A stretch of 33,536 nucleotides of DNA from an uncultured Ruminococcus sp. (GCA_902776185.1 CACYPH010000018.1:1-33536), one strand, 5' to 3'; shown: positions 1 through 7,859, counted from the first letter of the stretch. The notes: a model not told the origin generated them from the letters alone. A program made the numbers and translations.

Positions 1-24
1 TTCTATTGGAAGTTGTAATCCGTC

Positions 25-46
25 CAGTCGAGGTTATACTCGACTG
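25..46. repeat. Perfect 8-bp stem-loop
   Basis: CAGTCGAG at 25-32 pairs exactly with CTCGACTG at 39-46 around the 6-base loop GTTATA. No T-run follows, so it is not an obvious terminator. It is the most distinct element in the first 150 bases, where I see no gene. Whether it belongs to the end of an upstream transcript or is an operator cannot be judged from this window. Confidence 0.5.
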
Positions 47-152
47 ACTCTTTCGCTGCAAGCAGCGGGGAATTATACCCTAACTATGTTATTAAATTAT
101 ACGATATTCGGCTGGCTGTTTCTATATTTTTGAGTGATAAACTAAAATATTT

Positions 153-198
153 CTGAGCAAAAATCCACTATTTATCTCATTTTTTGAGTTTTGCTCAG
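153..198. repeat. Inverted repeat in the leader of the DUF5131 gene
   Basis: CTGAGCAAAA at 153-162 is the exact reverse complement of TTTTGCTCAG at 189-198, separated by 26 AT-rich bases. The right arm ends 33 bases before the ATG of the next gene and 20 bases before its ribosome binding site. It could form a leader hairpin or be a two-arm operator. The function is not known. Confidence 0.45.
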
Positions 199-230
199 GG
201 CTAAAATATTATACATAGGGAGGTGAGCAT

Positions 231-1106
231 ATGCACGATATCTGGAACCCGTGGCACGGGTGCAAAAAATGCAGCGAGGGCTGCGAGAACTGCTATATGT
301 ATTTTCTGGACGCTCAGCGCGGCAAGAGCGGCGCGGACATCTACCGCACAAAATCCGGCTTCAGCTACCCCTTATCCAAAGACCGCAGCGGCAGATACAA
401 GGTCAAAAGCGGCGAACAGATCCGCGTATGTATGACCTCCGACTTCTTTCTGGAAGAAGCCGACCCTTGGCGCGACGACGCGTGGCGCATCATCCGTCAG
501 CGTCCCGACGTCATCTTTTTCCTGCTGACCAAACGACCCGAGCGCGTCGCCGACTGTCTGCCTTATGACTGGGGCGACGGATGGGAAAACGTCTTTTTCA
601 ACGTCACCTGCGAAAACCAGCGCCGCGCCGACGAGCGCATCCCGATCCTGCTGGATCTCCCCTTCAAGCATAAGGGCGTCATGTGCGCGCCGTTCATCGG
701 CGGGATCACTCTTGACACGTATCTCAAAACCGGACAGCTCGAGCAGGTCATCGCCGACGGCGAGAACTACGCGGGCGCACGCCCCCTGCACTATGAGTGG
801 GTCAAGCGCCTTAGCGACGAGTGCCGCCGATACAACGTTACCTTTGCCTTTGTCGGCACAGGCAGACGCTTTGTCAAGGACGGCAAGACCTATGCCATCG
901 AGGGCAGCGAGCTGCAGGCAAATCAAGCCTTCCTCTCCGGATTGAGCTTCAAAGGCAAGCCGATCGACTTCAAGCTCCAAAACCTCTTGGGACTTCCCAT
1001 CTCCGACGAAAAGCGCTACGTCCCCTTTTTCCGCGACAAATGCCAAACCTGCGGCATGAGGATCATCTGCAACGGCTGTTCAAACTGCGGCAAATGCGAA
1101 AGCTGA
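231..1106 (+). CDS. DUF5131 (phage Gp37/Gp68-type) Cys-rich protein
   Basis: This 291-residue protein starts NPWHGCKKCSEGCENCY (residues 6-22), the hallmark of the DUF5131/Gp37Gp68 family, which is distantly related to radical-SAM proteins. The family's usual Cys-x6-Cys-x2-Cys set appears here as C11, C18 and C21, with an extra C14. A CMTSDFF segment (residues 67-73) and LLTKRPER (97-104) are further family-typical stretches. The C-terminus carries six more cysteines in three CxxC pairs (C271/C274, C280/C283, C286/C289), which suggests a second metal or Fe-S site. The biochemical role of the family is not established. The start is fixed by GGGAGGTGAG seven bases before the ATG. No phage structural genes surround it, so it looks like a resident chromosomal copy. 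It has its own terminator, so it is monocistronic. Confidence 0.85.
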   Translation: MHDIWNPWHGCKKCSEGCENCYMYFLDAQRGKSGADIYRTKSGFSYPLSKDRSGRYKVKSGEQIRVCMTSDFFLEEADPWRDDAWRIIRQRPDVIFFLLTKRPERVADCLPYDWGDGWENVFFNVTCENQRRADERIPILLDLPFKHKGVMCAPFIGGITLDTYLKTGQLEQVIADGENYAGARPLHYEWVKRLSDECRRYNVTFAFVGTGRRFVKDGKTYAIEGSELQANQAFLSGLSFKGKPIDFKLQNLLGLPISDEKRYVPFFRDKCQTCGMRIICNGCSNCGKCES

Positions 1107-1130
1107 AAAGGCTTTCGCATTTTTTGTTTT
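1092..1130 (+). terminator. Intrinsic terminator of the DUF5131 gene
   Basis: AATGCGAAAGC (1093-1103) pairs perfectly with GCTTTCGCATT (1111-1121) around a 7-base loop, followed by a T-rich tail to 1130. The left arm lies inside the end of the coding region and the TGA stop (1104-1106) sits in the loop. Confidence 0.9.
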
Positions 1131-1209
1131 TCTCCGGTTTTTATCAAAAAACTCCTCTATTTCATCACAAATATTTTTTCGAAACAGGAAATTTCTTTGT
1201 GAAAATCGC

Positions 1210-1252
1210 TTGAATCTTTTCCACATATATGTTATTATAAATAACGTATAAT
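1210..1252 (+). promoter_or_regulatory. Probable amylase promoter region
   Basis: TTGAAT at 1210-1215 stands 17 bases before TATTAT at 1233-1238; a consensus TATAAT also lies at 1247-1252. GTTAT-TATAA-ATAAC (1231-1245) is a small palindrome between the two -10 candidates. The segment from 1131 to 1297 contains no gene. The exact -10 element is uncertain. Confidence 0.5.
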
Positions 1253-1297
1253 TATGCAAATGTCCTTTATTCTACCACCGCCTAAGGAGGAATTTAC

Positions 1298-4200
1298 ATG
1301 AAACGCAGACTTACCAGTTTCGTCCTCGCACTGTGTCTGATCGTATCCATCGTCAGCGTCGGGATCGTTCCGGCGTCAGCGGATACCACCACCGTCGAGA
1401 CCTACGCGCAGGACACCATCGAGGGCAGCGCAGTCCTGCACTGTTTCGACTGGTCTTACAACAACATCAAGGCCGCCTTGCCGGATATTGCCAAGGCGGG
1501 CTACACCGCGGTCCAGACCTCTCCGGTCCAGGCGCCTAAGGACTACAGCGCCTCTTGGACGGACGGCAAAAACCAGTGGTGGAAGCTGTACCAGCCGCTG
1601 GGACTTTCCATCGCGGCAAACGGCACCACTTGGCTCGGCACCAAAGCAGAGCTGGCGAGTCTGTGTACCGAAGCTGAGAAATATGACATCAAGGTCATCG
1701 TCGATATCGTCGCGAACCACGTCGCCAACAACGGCACGACGGGCGGCGGCTATGCCCTGATCAACAGCTCCGTCGATTCCTCGCTCAAAAACGCAGATTA
1801 TTATCATACCGACGACAGCAGTGCTTCCGGCAGAAAAAAGACAACGAATAACAACATCGGCATGCCCGACCTGAATACCGGCAACAGCACTGTTCAGCAA
1901 AAAGCTCTCGACCTGCTCAAGGAATGTATCGACTGCGGCGTCGACGGCTTCCGCTTTGACGCGGCGAAGCATATCGAAACGCCCGCCGACGACTCCTCCT
2001 TCGCAAGCCGATTCTGGCCGACCGTGATCGACGGCGCCAAGAGCTATGCCTCAACAAAAGGCGTATCGGAGCCCTTCTTCTACGGCGAGATTCTCGGAAA
2101 CACCGGATCGGACAGCTTTTCGATCTCTAACTATACGGATCTCGGTATGGCAGTCACCGATAACTACACCGGCGACCTCGCGCTGGTTAATGCATACAAT
2201 TCGTCAGCGTCCGGGCTTGCCAGCAGCACCTATCATAAGGGTACCTCTGCCTCGAACAGTGTCCTTTGGGTCGAATCACACGACACCTACATGGGCACCG
2301 CCGGCTCGGCAGGATACGAAACCACCAAGGCCTTCACCTCCGACGTATTGAACAAAGCATGGGCGATCGTCGGCGCAAGAGCCGACTCCACCTCGCTGTT
2401 CTTCGCCCGCCCGAACGACACGATGGGCGCAGCAAGCTCGGATGCCAACTGGAAATCGACCGAGGTCGCCGAGGTCAACAAGTTCAAGAACCACTTTGAA
2501 GGCACAAACGAGTACCTCGCCTCATCCGGCAACACCGCCTATATCGAGCGCGGCGCCAAGGGTGTCGTCATCTCAAAACTCGACGGCTCCGGCAATGTCA
2601 GCCTGACCGCCCATCAGATGGCGTCCGGCACCTATACCGATCAGGTCACCGGCAATCCCTTCACCGTATCGAACGGCACGATCTCCGGTACCGTCGGCTC
2701 GACCGGCGTCGCGGTCGTCTATAACGCAAGCGACGACGCGCTGAGCTATATCACCGAGTCCACGCTCTATCTCAAGCCGAGCTCCAACTGGACGAATGAC
2801 GGCGCGCGCTTTGCGATGTATGTCTATAACAGCGCGACCGACACCAACGCATGGGTCAGCATGACCGCTGACAGCAGCGGCTATTACTCCGCGGCTGTCC
2901 CCGCCGGCAGCTGGACGAACGTCATCTTCTGCCGTATGAATCCTGCGTACACCGATAACAGATGGAATCAGAGCGGCGATTCATCAAAGCATGTTTGGAA
3001 CCAGACCGACGACCTCTTCCCCGGCGAAAACACCAACTGCTATGCGGTTACCGAAGGCACGTGGGACAAGGGCGGAGGCACGTGGAGCCTGTACGACCCG
3101 TCTGCTACCGAGGCAACAACTGCTACCACGGCAACAGAAGCGACAACTGCGACCGAAGCGTCAAGCGATACCTATACCGTTTATGCCTACAATAAACTTG
3201 TCAAATGGAGCAATATGTACGTCTATTGGTGGGGCAGCGCTTCAAATAATCCGAAATGGCCCGGCGAGAAGATGGAACAGGGCAGCGCTGTTTATGTCAA
3301 AGAGATCCCGAACGACGTCGATGGTATCATCTTTAACAACGGCAGCAGCCAAACTGTGGACATCACCTCCGGCATCACCGATAATGCCCAGTGGGTCATC
3401 TTGAACACAAAAACCGACAATAAATACAATGTTGAAAGCGGTCCTACCTATTACCTCGTCGGTACTCCGAACAATTGGACCCAAAACAACAGCTACGCTT
3501 TCTCTTTAAACCGCTCTTCAACAGACAGGGTGCAGTATAAGCTGTCAAATGTTTCACTGACTGCGGGTAACGAGCTCAAGGTCAACGACGCCAAAAACAA
3601 CTGGTATCCCGGCGGCAGCAATAACAACTATACTGTCACTGAGACCGGTACCTATGACGTCTATTTCCGCCCGAACGCCGACGGCAACAGCGACTGGCAC
3701 GAAAGCTATTTCCACCTCGACAAAGTCGTTCAAACATATACCGTCACATGGAAAAACTACGACGGCACAACTCTCGAGACCGACGAAAATGTCGCTGAGG
3801 GCACGACCCCGACCTATGACGGCGAGACCCCGACCAAAGACCCGACCGATGAAAAGGTCTACACCTTCTACGGCTGGTCGCCCGCCGTTTCCGCGGTCAC
3901 CGGCGACGTCACCTACACCGCACAGTTCACCGAGAGCGTCCGCACCTATACGATCACATGGAAGAACTACGACGGTACGGTTCTCGAAACCGATGAGAAC
4001 GTCGCATACGGCTCCAACCCGTCCTATGACGGCGCAACACCGACAAGATCCTCCGAAGGATCGACTACCTATGTATTCTCCGGATGGGCTCCTGAGATCT
4101 CATTGGTCACCGGTGATCAAGTCTATAGCGCCAGATTCAGCGCCAACACCAACACCTATACCATCACGTGGGTAGACGGCGACGGCAACACACTGAAAAC

Positions 4201-6208
4201 TGAATCGTGTGTCGAGGGCGTCACGCCTCAGTATACCGGCGCTACCCCGACCAAGACCGCAACCGCACAGTATACCTATACCTACAACGGTAAATGGACG
4301 CCCGGCGTCGTTGCGGCAGAAGCGGACGCGACCTATACCGCAAACTTCACCGAAACAGTCAACACCTACACCGTCACATGGAAGGACAGCGACGGCAACA
4401 CGCTTGATACCGACACAGTTGCTTACGGCGAAACGCCCGCTTACACCGGCGAAACCCCGACCAAATCAGCCGATGCGGCGTATACCTACACCTTCTCCGG
4501 ATGGTCGCCCGAGGTCAGCGCTGTCACCGGAGATATCACCTACACCGCCCAGTTCACCTCGGCAGCCATCGGCAGCTACACCATCTACGTCACCAACAAC
4601 CGCGGCTGGGACGACGTCTATTGCTATTACTGGACCGATTTCGGCAATAATACGTGGCCCGGCGTCAAGATGTCCGCTACGGATAATGAGATCGTCTATA
4701 CGGCTGCTATCCCTGCAAACGCCAAGGGCATCGTCTTCAGCAACGGCGATACCTCTGATATGAAGCAGACCGTCAATATCGAATCAGGTATCGAAGACGG
4801 CGCTCACTGGTACATCCGCGGCACACAGGATAGCGGCAAGTATTTAATTAGAACTGTCCCGACCTATTATTTGGTCGGCACGATGACCGAATGGAAAACC
4901 GATAACGCGCCTGTATTTGCTCCGCACAAATCCTCTGACGGCGCTGAGGAATACAAGCTGACCACGACCCTGAACGACACAGATCAGATCAAAGTCTACG
5001 GCGGCGAAACATGGTATCCGAGCGGCGTTAACTACACCGTCACTGCTGACGGCACCTACAGCATCTACTTCCGTCCGAATGCCGACGGCGGCGATGATTG
5101 GCACGAAAAGGTCATCTACGTCAAGAACATCACCTCGTACACCGTCACATGGGTCGACGGCGACGGCAATACTCTCAAGACCGATAACGCCACCTACGGC
5201 GATACCCCCGCTTACACCGGCGCAACCCCGACCAAGACTGCGACCTTTGATTACACCTACACCTTCAACAACACCTGGTCGCCCGCGATCACCCCGGTCA
5301 CCGGTGACGCGACCTATACCGCACAGTTCTCCGAGACCGCGCGCAAATACTTCACCGGCTACTCGCTGACCCTCAAGGGCGAGATCGGCGTCAACTTCTT
5401 CATCGACCTCCGCGGCGAATCGCCGGAGAACGCGACCGTTACCCTGAGCTGGCACCAATACACCGAGACGGTCAGCCTTTCTGATCTCCCCCCCGAAGCG
5501 AACGGCACCTACAAGGTCACCTGCTATGTCGCGGCGAAAGAGATGAACGATGATATCACTGCTGTGCTGACTATCGGCGGCGCAGAAGCTGCGACCGATA
5601 CCTACTCAGTCGCACAGTATGCGAACCGCATCATCAAGAACGAAGACGGCGAATTCGACGATCTCTTCCCCACTGACAACACAAAACTCTCAAAGTTGCA
5701 GGAGCTTGCAAAATCGATGCTCCATTACGGCGCAGAGGCTCAGAAGTACTTTGACCACAATACCGGCGCCTTCGCCGACAGCAGTCTGAGCGGATACACT
5801 CCCGCAGAGATCGATACCGAACAACTGTCGACCCACACCTACGGTGATGAAGAATTCAGCACCTACGGCTTGACCTACTCCGGCAACAGCCTCCTGCTCA
5901 AGGACACCACCACCCTCCGCGTATTCTTCACTCCCGACGACAACTATGACGGAACAAATGTCTACTATGGTGATACAGAGCTGACCGCCGGTACACGCGG
6001 CAAGTACGTCTACTTCGATATCGTCGGCATCAAGGCGGCTGATATCCTGAAAGATCAGACACTGACCTTCAAAAAGAGCGACAATTCGCAGAATATCACA
6101 TTCAACATCTCGGATTATATCGTCGATATGAAGGATAAAGACTCCACCCGCGAAATCCTGAAAGCGTTGTATGACTACAACCGCAGAGCAGTCGCATTCT
6201 TCGGCTGA
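1298..6208 (+). CDS. Secreted multidomain alpha-amylase (GH13, subfamily 28-like) with CBM26-like modules
   Basis: This 1636-residue extracellular endo-amylase should hydrolyse internal alpha-1,4 bonds of starch. A signal peptide covers residues 1-28 (cut after PASA). The GH13 catalytic barrel spans about 36-480. Conserved region I is DIVANH (136-141), the nucleophile is D221 in GFRFDAAKH, the acid/base is E264 in FYGEIL and the stabiliser is D329 in VESHD; the order and wording resemble Bacillus AmyE. Next come a beta-rich module (about 485-600), a Thr/Ala/Glu linker (602-622), a CBM26-like module (624-712) and a YYLVG...W module (717-810). Four InlB-type repeats follow (813-1087), then a second CBM26-like plus YYLVG pair (1093-1279), a fifth repeat (1280-1345) and an unassigned C-terminal domain (1350-1636) beginning GYSLTLKGEIGVNFF. 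There is no dockerin, LPxTG or S-layer motif, so how it is retained is unclear. The start follows AAGGAGG at 1283-1289. The 41-codon gene at 6250 is probably co-transcribed. Confidence 0.95.
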   Translation: MKRRLTSFVLALCLIVSIVSVGIVPASADTTTVETYAQDTIEGSAVLHCFDWSYNNIKAALPDIAKAGYTAVQTSPVQAPKDYSASWTDGKNQWWKLYQPLGLSIAANGTTWLGTKAELASLCTEAEKYDIKVIVDIVANHVANNGTTGGGYALINSSVDSSLKNADYYHTDDSSASGRKKTTNNNIGMPDLNTGNSTVQQKALDLLKECIDCGVDGFRFDAAKHIETPADDSSFASRFWPTVIDGAKSYASTKGVSEPFFYGEILGNTGSDSFSISNYTDLGMAVTDNYTGDLALVNAYNSSASGLASSTYHKGTSASNSVLWVESHDTYMGTAGSAGYETTKAFTSDVLNKAWAIVGARADSTSLFFARPNDTMGAASSDANWKSTEVAEVNKFKNHFEGTNEYLASSGNTAYIERGAKGVVISKLDGSGNVSLTAHQMASGTYTDQVTGNPFTVSNGTISGTVGSTGVAVVYNASDDALSYITESTLYLKPSSNWTNDGARFAMYVYNSATDTNAWVSMTADSSGYYSAAVPAGSWTNVIFCRMNPAYTDNRWNQSGDSSKHVWNQTDDLFPGENTNCYAVTEGTWDKGGGTWSLYDPSATEATTATTATEATTATEASSDTYTVYAYNKLVKWSNMYVYWWGSASNNPKWPGEKMEQGSAVYVKEIPNDVDGIIFNNGSSQTVDITSGITDNAQWVILNTKTDNKYNVESGPTYYLVGTPNNWTQNNSYAFSLNRSSTDRVQYKLSNVSLTAGNELKVNDAKNNWYPGGSNNNYTVTETGTYDVYFRPNADGNSDWHESYFHLDKVVQTYTVTWKNYDGTTLETDENVAEGTTPTYDGETPTKDPTDEKVYTFYGWSPAVSAVTGDVTYTAQFTESVRTYTITWKNYDGTVLETDENVAYGSNPSYDGATPTRSSEGSTTYVFSGWAPEISLVTGDQVYSARFSANTNTYTITWVDGDGNTLKTESCVEGVTPQYTGATPTKTATAQYTYTYNGKWTPGVVAAEADATYTANFTETVNTYTVTWKDSDGNTLDTDTVAYGETPAYTGETPTKSADAAYTYTFSGWSPEVSAVTGDITYTAQFTSAAIGSYTIYVTNNRGWDDVYCYYWTDFGNNTWPGVKMSATDNEIVYTAAIPANAKGIVFSNGDTSDMKQTVNIESGIEDGAHWYIRGTQDSGKYLIRTVPTYYLVGTMTEWKTDNAPVFAPHKSSDGAEEYKLTTTLNDTDQIKVYGGETWYPSGVNYTVTADGTYSIYFRPNADGGDDWHEKVIYVKNITSYTVTWVDGDGNTLKTDNATYGDTPAYTGATPTKTATFDYTYTFNNTWSPAITPVTGDATYTAQFSETARKYFTGYSLTLKGEIGVNFFIDLRGESPENATVTLSWHQYTETVSLSDLPPEANGTYKVTCYVAAKEMNDDITAVLTIGGAEAATDTYSVAQYANRIIKNEDGEFDDLFPTDNTKLSKLQELAKSMLHYGAEAQKYFDHNTGAFADSSLSGYTPAEIDTEQLSTHTYGDEEFSTYGLTYSGNSLLLKDTTTLRVFFTPDDNYDGTNVYYGDTELTAGTRGKYVYFDIVGIKAADILKDQTLTFKKSDNSQNITFNISDYIVDMKDKDSTREILKALYDYNRRAVAFFG
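3167..3727 (+). repeat. First copy of duplicated CBM26-like + YYLVG block
   Basis: Residues 624-810 of the amylase contain a CBM26-like module (YTVYAYN, WPGEKM, IIFNNG) and a second beta module (PTYYLVGTPNNW ... YFRPNADG ... DWHE). The same two modules recur in the same order at 4574-5134, so this is a segmental duplication inside the gene. CBM26 modules bind starch; the YYLVG module looks like a carbohydrate-binding beta sandwich but I cannot assign it to a numbered family. Confidence 0.75.
3734..4558 (+). repeat. Four tandem InlB-type (Flg_new-like) repeats of about 65-70 residues
   Basis: Residues 813-1087 hold four consecutive copies built on YTVTW..DG.TL.T, followed by Y.G.TPT, a GW or KW(S/T/A)P element, and a TYTA.F ending. 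A fifth copy is at 5135-5332. Such repeats usually act as rigid spacers or adhesion modules in Firmicutes surface proteins. The nucleotide copies have diverged, so recent slippage is unlikely for most of them. Confidence 0.8.
4574..5134 (+). repeat. Second copy of duplicated CBM26-like + YYLVG block
   Basis: Residues 1093-1279 repeat the arrangement of the block at 3167-3727: YTIYVTNN, WPGVKM and GIVFSNG in the CBM26-like half, then PTYYLVGTMTEW, YFRPNADGGDDWHE in the second half. Between the two blocks lie the four InlB-type repeats, and a fifth repeat follows this block, so the enzyme carries two starch-binding arms at different reach. Confidence 0.75.
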
Positions 6209-6249
6209 TAACGCCCCTATCTAAATTAAGAAGAAAAGGAGATAAACCG

Positions 6250-6375
6250 ATGAAAGAGAAATATCAGAAGACGCAGCTGGAGATCATCGCTTTCGAGTTA
6301 GAGGATATCATTTTGTATTCCACAGACGAAGACGAAATGGAAGAAAACCTCAAAAATATCATCTTATTTAAATAA
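6250..6375 (+). CDS. 41-residue acidic small protein downstream of the amylase
   Basis: ATG at 6250 follows AAAAGGAG (6234-6241) and opens a 41-codon frame ending TAA at 6373. The peptide starts MKEKYQKTQLEIIAFELEDI and continues with an acidic Asp/Glu stretch (STDEDEMEEN) before a hydrophobic end (IILFK). It has no signal peptide or cysteine. The Y..xLEII.FE.EDII pattern resembles short conserved proteins I know from gut Clostridia, but their role is not established to my knowledge. It lies 41 bases after the amylase stop with no terminator between, and a strong terminator follows directly, so it is probably co-transcribed with the amylase. Confidence 0.7.
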   Translation: MKEKYQKTQLEIIAFELEDIILYSTDEDEMEENLKNIILFK

Positions 6376-6382
6376 TCACAGC

Positions 6383-6411
6383 AAAAAGGGGAGCATCTGC
6401 TCCCCTTTTTT
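6383..6411. terminator. Strong bidirectional terminator between convergent operons
   Basis: AAAAAGGGGAGCA (6383-6395) is the exact reverse complement of TGCTCCCCTTTTT (6398-6410), giving a GC stem flanked by A- and T-runs. It serves the amylase/peptide transcript on the plus strand and the holin-like gene that ends at 6411 on the minus strand. Confidence 0.9.
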
Positions 6412-6782
6412 CATCCTTCTTTTCGTTTCAGCCGCAGCGCATTGACGTCGCGCATCAGGTTATCCAGATCGCCGTTCCCTTTCAGCCCGCTGTGATACAC
6501 CGCGTGCATCGAGTTGAGGATCCTCCTGTCGTCAAAGTCGATCTCACCCGCGGCGATATATGCCTGCCCGAGAAAACGGATCCTGTCATAGAGGATGTAT
6601 TTCAGCGCTTCGCTCTGGGCGATATTCTGCTCCTCCATCGCTGTCAGGCGCTCCTCAATCTTCCTCTGTGCCAGCGCCTCTTTCCTTGCCCTCTGTTCAT
6701 ACCGCCTGCCGAGCCATTCGCGCAATCCCTCGATCAGCGCGACCGCCGCCCCTCCCGAGAGGATCGCGATCAATACCTCCAT
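6411..6782 (-). CDS. Phage-holin-like small membrane protein
   Basis: This 123-residue protein has a single N-terminal hydrophobic stretch (about residues 1-20), then a basic, probably coiled-coil segment (25-60), and a C-terminal part with YHSGLKGNGDLDNLM. The last element matches the YHALGGNG-type signature of small phage proteins encoded beside endolysins in Firmicutes phages. I infer a holin or membrane-anchoring partner of the amidase encoded just upstream (30-base gap, same strand). The ribosome binding site AGGAAGGG precedes the ATG at 6782. A true holin usually has two or three membrane segments, so the holin role is an inference from context. Confidence 0.65.
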   Translation of the reverse strand: MEVLIAILSGGAAVALIEGLREWLGRRYEQRARKEALAQRKIEERLTAMEEQNIAQSEALKYILYDRIRFLGQAYIAAGEIDFDDRRILNSMHAVYHSGLKGNGDLDNLMRDVNALRLKRKEG

Positions 6783-6812
6783 AAAGCGTCCCTTCCTCTT
6801 TGTAAGCTCATT

Positions 6813-7643
6813 TTATTTTCCACCGGTGAGCTTCTTCCATGTTGCCGGGCCGACGACCCCGTCGACGGTCAACCCGTTTTTCTTCTGGAACGCGCGCACC
6901 GCATAATCCGTATTCGCGCCGAATTTACTGTCGACCGTCAGCTCTTTGCCATCCTTTCCCTTGTATTGGATATCCCGTAAAAGCCTTTGGAGCATCTTTA
7001 CCTGCGCTGAAACGTTGTTATAACCTGTCAACGCAAGGTAGTTGAACGTCAAGGTCGCCGTTTCGGTTTTCTTTGACGAGGCTGTCGAAGCAGATTCAGC
7101 TGTCCCGCCGAGCTGTTGATTCACCTCTGCCATGATCTGCGGATGCAGATCATAGAGATAATCGCCGGGACAGGCTTTGTTTGCAAACCAGCGGTGAACT
7201 GTCATCACAAGCTCATCCGGCTTAGGCTCATAACTCAGCGCCCAGCTCTTACTGCCGAACCACATGAGCTTTTTCTTACCGTTGCGGCGGCAGATATCAA
7301 CGAGCAGCTTGATCAGCGCATTATACGCCGCGGCGGTCACCTTGTACGGCTCAAAGGTATCAGACGCGACCTCGATCGTGATCGCGCGGTTATCGTTGTC
7401 GTAGCTCGACGTACACCACGAACGGTAGCTCTCCGGCAGGTACTGACCGATGCTCCCGTCAAACCCGATGCCGTAGTTGGACGACGCCTCAAAGCCCGCA
7501 TCGGCAAAAAGGTCGCCGAGGCTCTTTGCGTAGCACTGGCCGACGACACAGTGGATCGAGATGCGCGTCAGCGGATAGATTCGTTTACCCGAATGATTCG
7601 GGGACGGTACGACCACCGATACCAGCTTACTGTCCGCGATCAT
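6813..7643 (-). CDS. N-acetylmuramoyl-L-alanine amidase (Amidase_2) with peptidoglycan-binding domain
   Basis: This endolysin-type enzyme should cleave the amide bond between MurNAc and L-alanine in peptidoglycan. Taking the ATG at 7643 gives 276 residues. Zinc ligands appear as H31 (ISIHCVVGQ), H150 (TVHRW) and C158 (ACPGDYL), with E91 (AITIEVAS) a likely catalytic acid. A Ser/Thr linker (about 182-196) leads to a C-terminal PG_binding_1-like domain (about 210-275) with AVRAFQKKNGL and GVVGPATWKKL. The longer frame from 7721 adds 26 basic residues without a fitting start; the chosen ATG follows AAAGGGGAC and overlaps the end of the 37-codon ORF upstream, suggesting coupled translation. There is no signal peptide, as expected for a holin-dependent lysin. 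Neighbours: small acidic ORF upstream, holin-like gene downstream. Confidence 0.9.
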   Translation of the reverse strand: MIADSKLVSVVVPSPNHSGKRIYPLTRISIHCVVGQCYAKSLGDLFADAGFEASSNYGIGFDGSIGQYLPESYRSWCTSSYDNDNRAITIEVASDTFEPYKVTAAAYNALIKLLVDICRRNGKKKLMWFGSKSWALSYEPKPDELVMTVHRWFANKACPGDYLYDLHPQIMAEVNQQLGGTAESASTASSKKTETATLTFNYLALTGYNNVSAQVKMLQRLLRDIQYKGKDGKELTVDSKFGANTDYAVRAFQKKNGLTVDGVVGPATWKKLTGGK

Positions 7644-7740
7644 CGTCAAAGTCCCCTTTATTGTCCTCAAAGTTCTCGAGCGTTTCTTCCGTGATCTCTT
7701 CGCCCTGAGGCAAATCGGCAAATGTCATATTCTCCATCAT
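7627..7740 (-). CDS. 37-residue acidic ORF overlapping the amidase start
   Basis: Reading leftward from ATG at 7740, a 37-codon frame ends at TAA (7627-7629). It overlaps the amidase start by 17 bases. The peptide begins MMENMTFADLPQGEEITEET and is strongly acidic, with a GDFDDDRGQ end. AAAGGAAG seven to eight bases upstream of the ATG is a good ribosome binding site. The EEITEETLENF pattern is reminiscent of short acidic peptides in Clostridial prophages, but I cannot name a function. It could be a real protein or a leader ORF that sets amidase translation by coupling. Confidence 0.55.
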   Translation of the reverse strand: MMENMTFADLPQGEEITEETLENFEDNKGDFDDDRGQ

Positions 7741-7792
7741 TCATTCTTCCTTTCATTTATCGCCTCTCACTATTGCCGATTTTCGCGCTATT

Positions 7793-7812
7793 GTTGCATA
7801 TTTCTATGCAAC
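7793..7812. repeat. Perfect 8-bp palindrome with 4-base centre
   Basis: GTTGCATA (7793-7800) and TATGCAAC (7805-7812) are exact reverse complements around TTTC. It lies upstream of the lysis cassette and directly abuts the terminator of the neighbouring operon. It could be an operator for the lysis cassette, but no clear promoter was found to go with it. Confidence 0.45.
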
Positions 7813-7814
7813 TA

Positions 7815-7846
7815 AAAAAGAAGCAGTCGAACGACTGCTTCTTTTT
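7815..7846 (-). terminator. Terminator of the rfbB-ending operon
   Basis: AAAAAGAAGCAGTCG (7815-7829) pairs with CGACTGCTTCTTTTT (7832-7846), a 15-bp perfect stem with A/T runs on both sides. It stands 14 bases after the rfbB stop on the minus strand, and its symmetry would let it work in both directions. Confidence 0.9.
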
Positions 7847-7859
7847 CTAACGATTCTGT

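Noticed and set aside
1198-1216. Catabolite-responsive (cre-like) site before the amylase
   Set aside because: TGAAAATCGCTTGA resembles the cre consensus but carries an extra base in the centre, breaking the needed symmetry.
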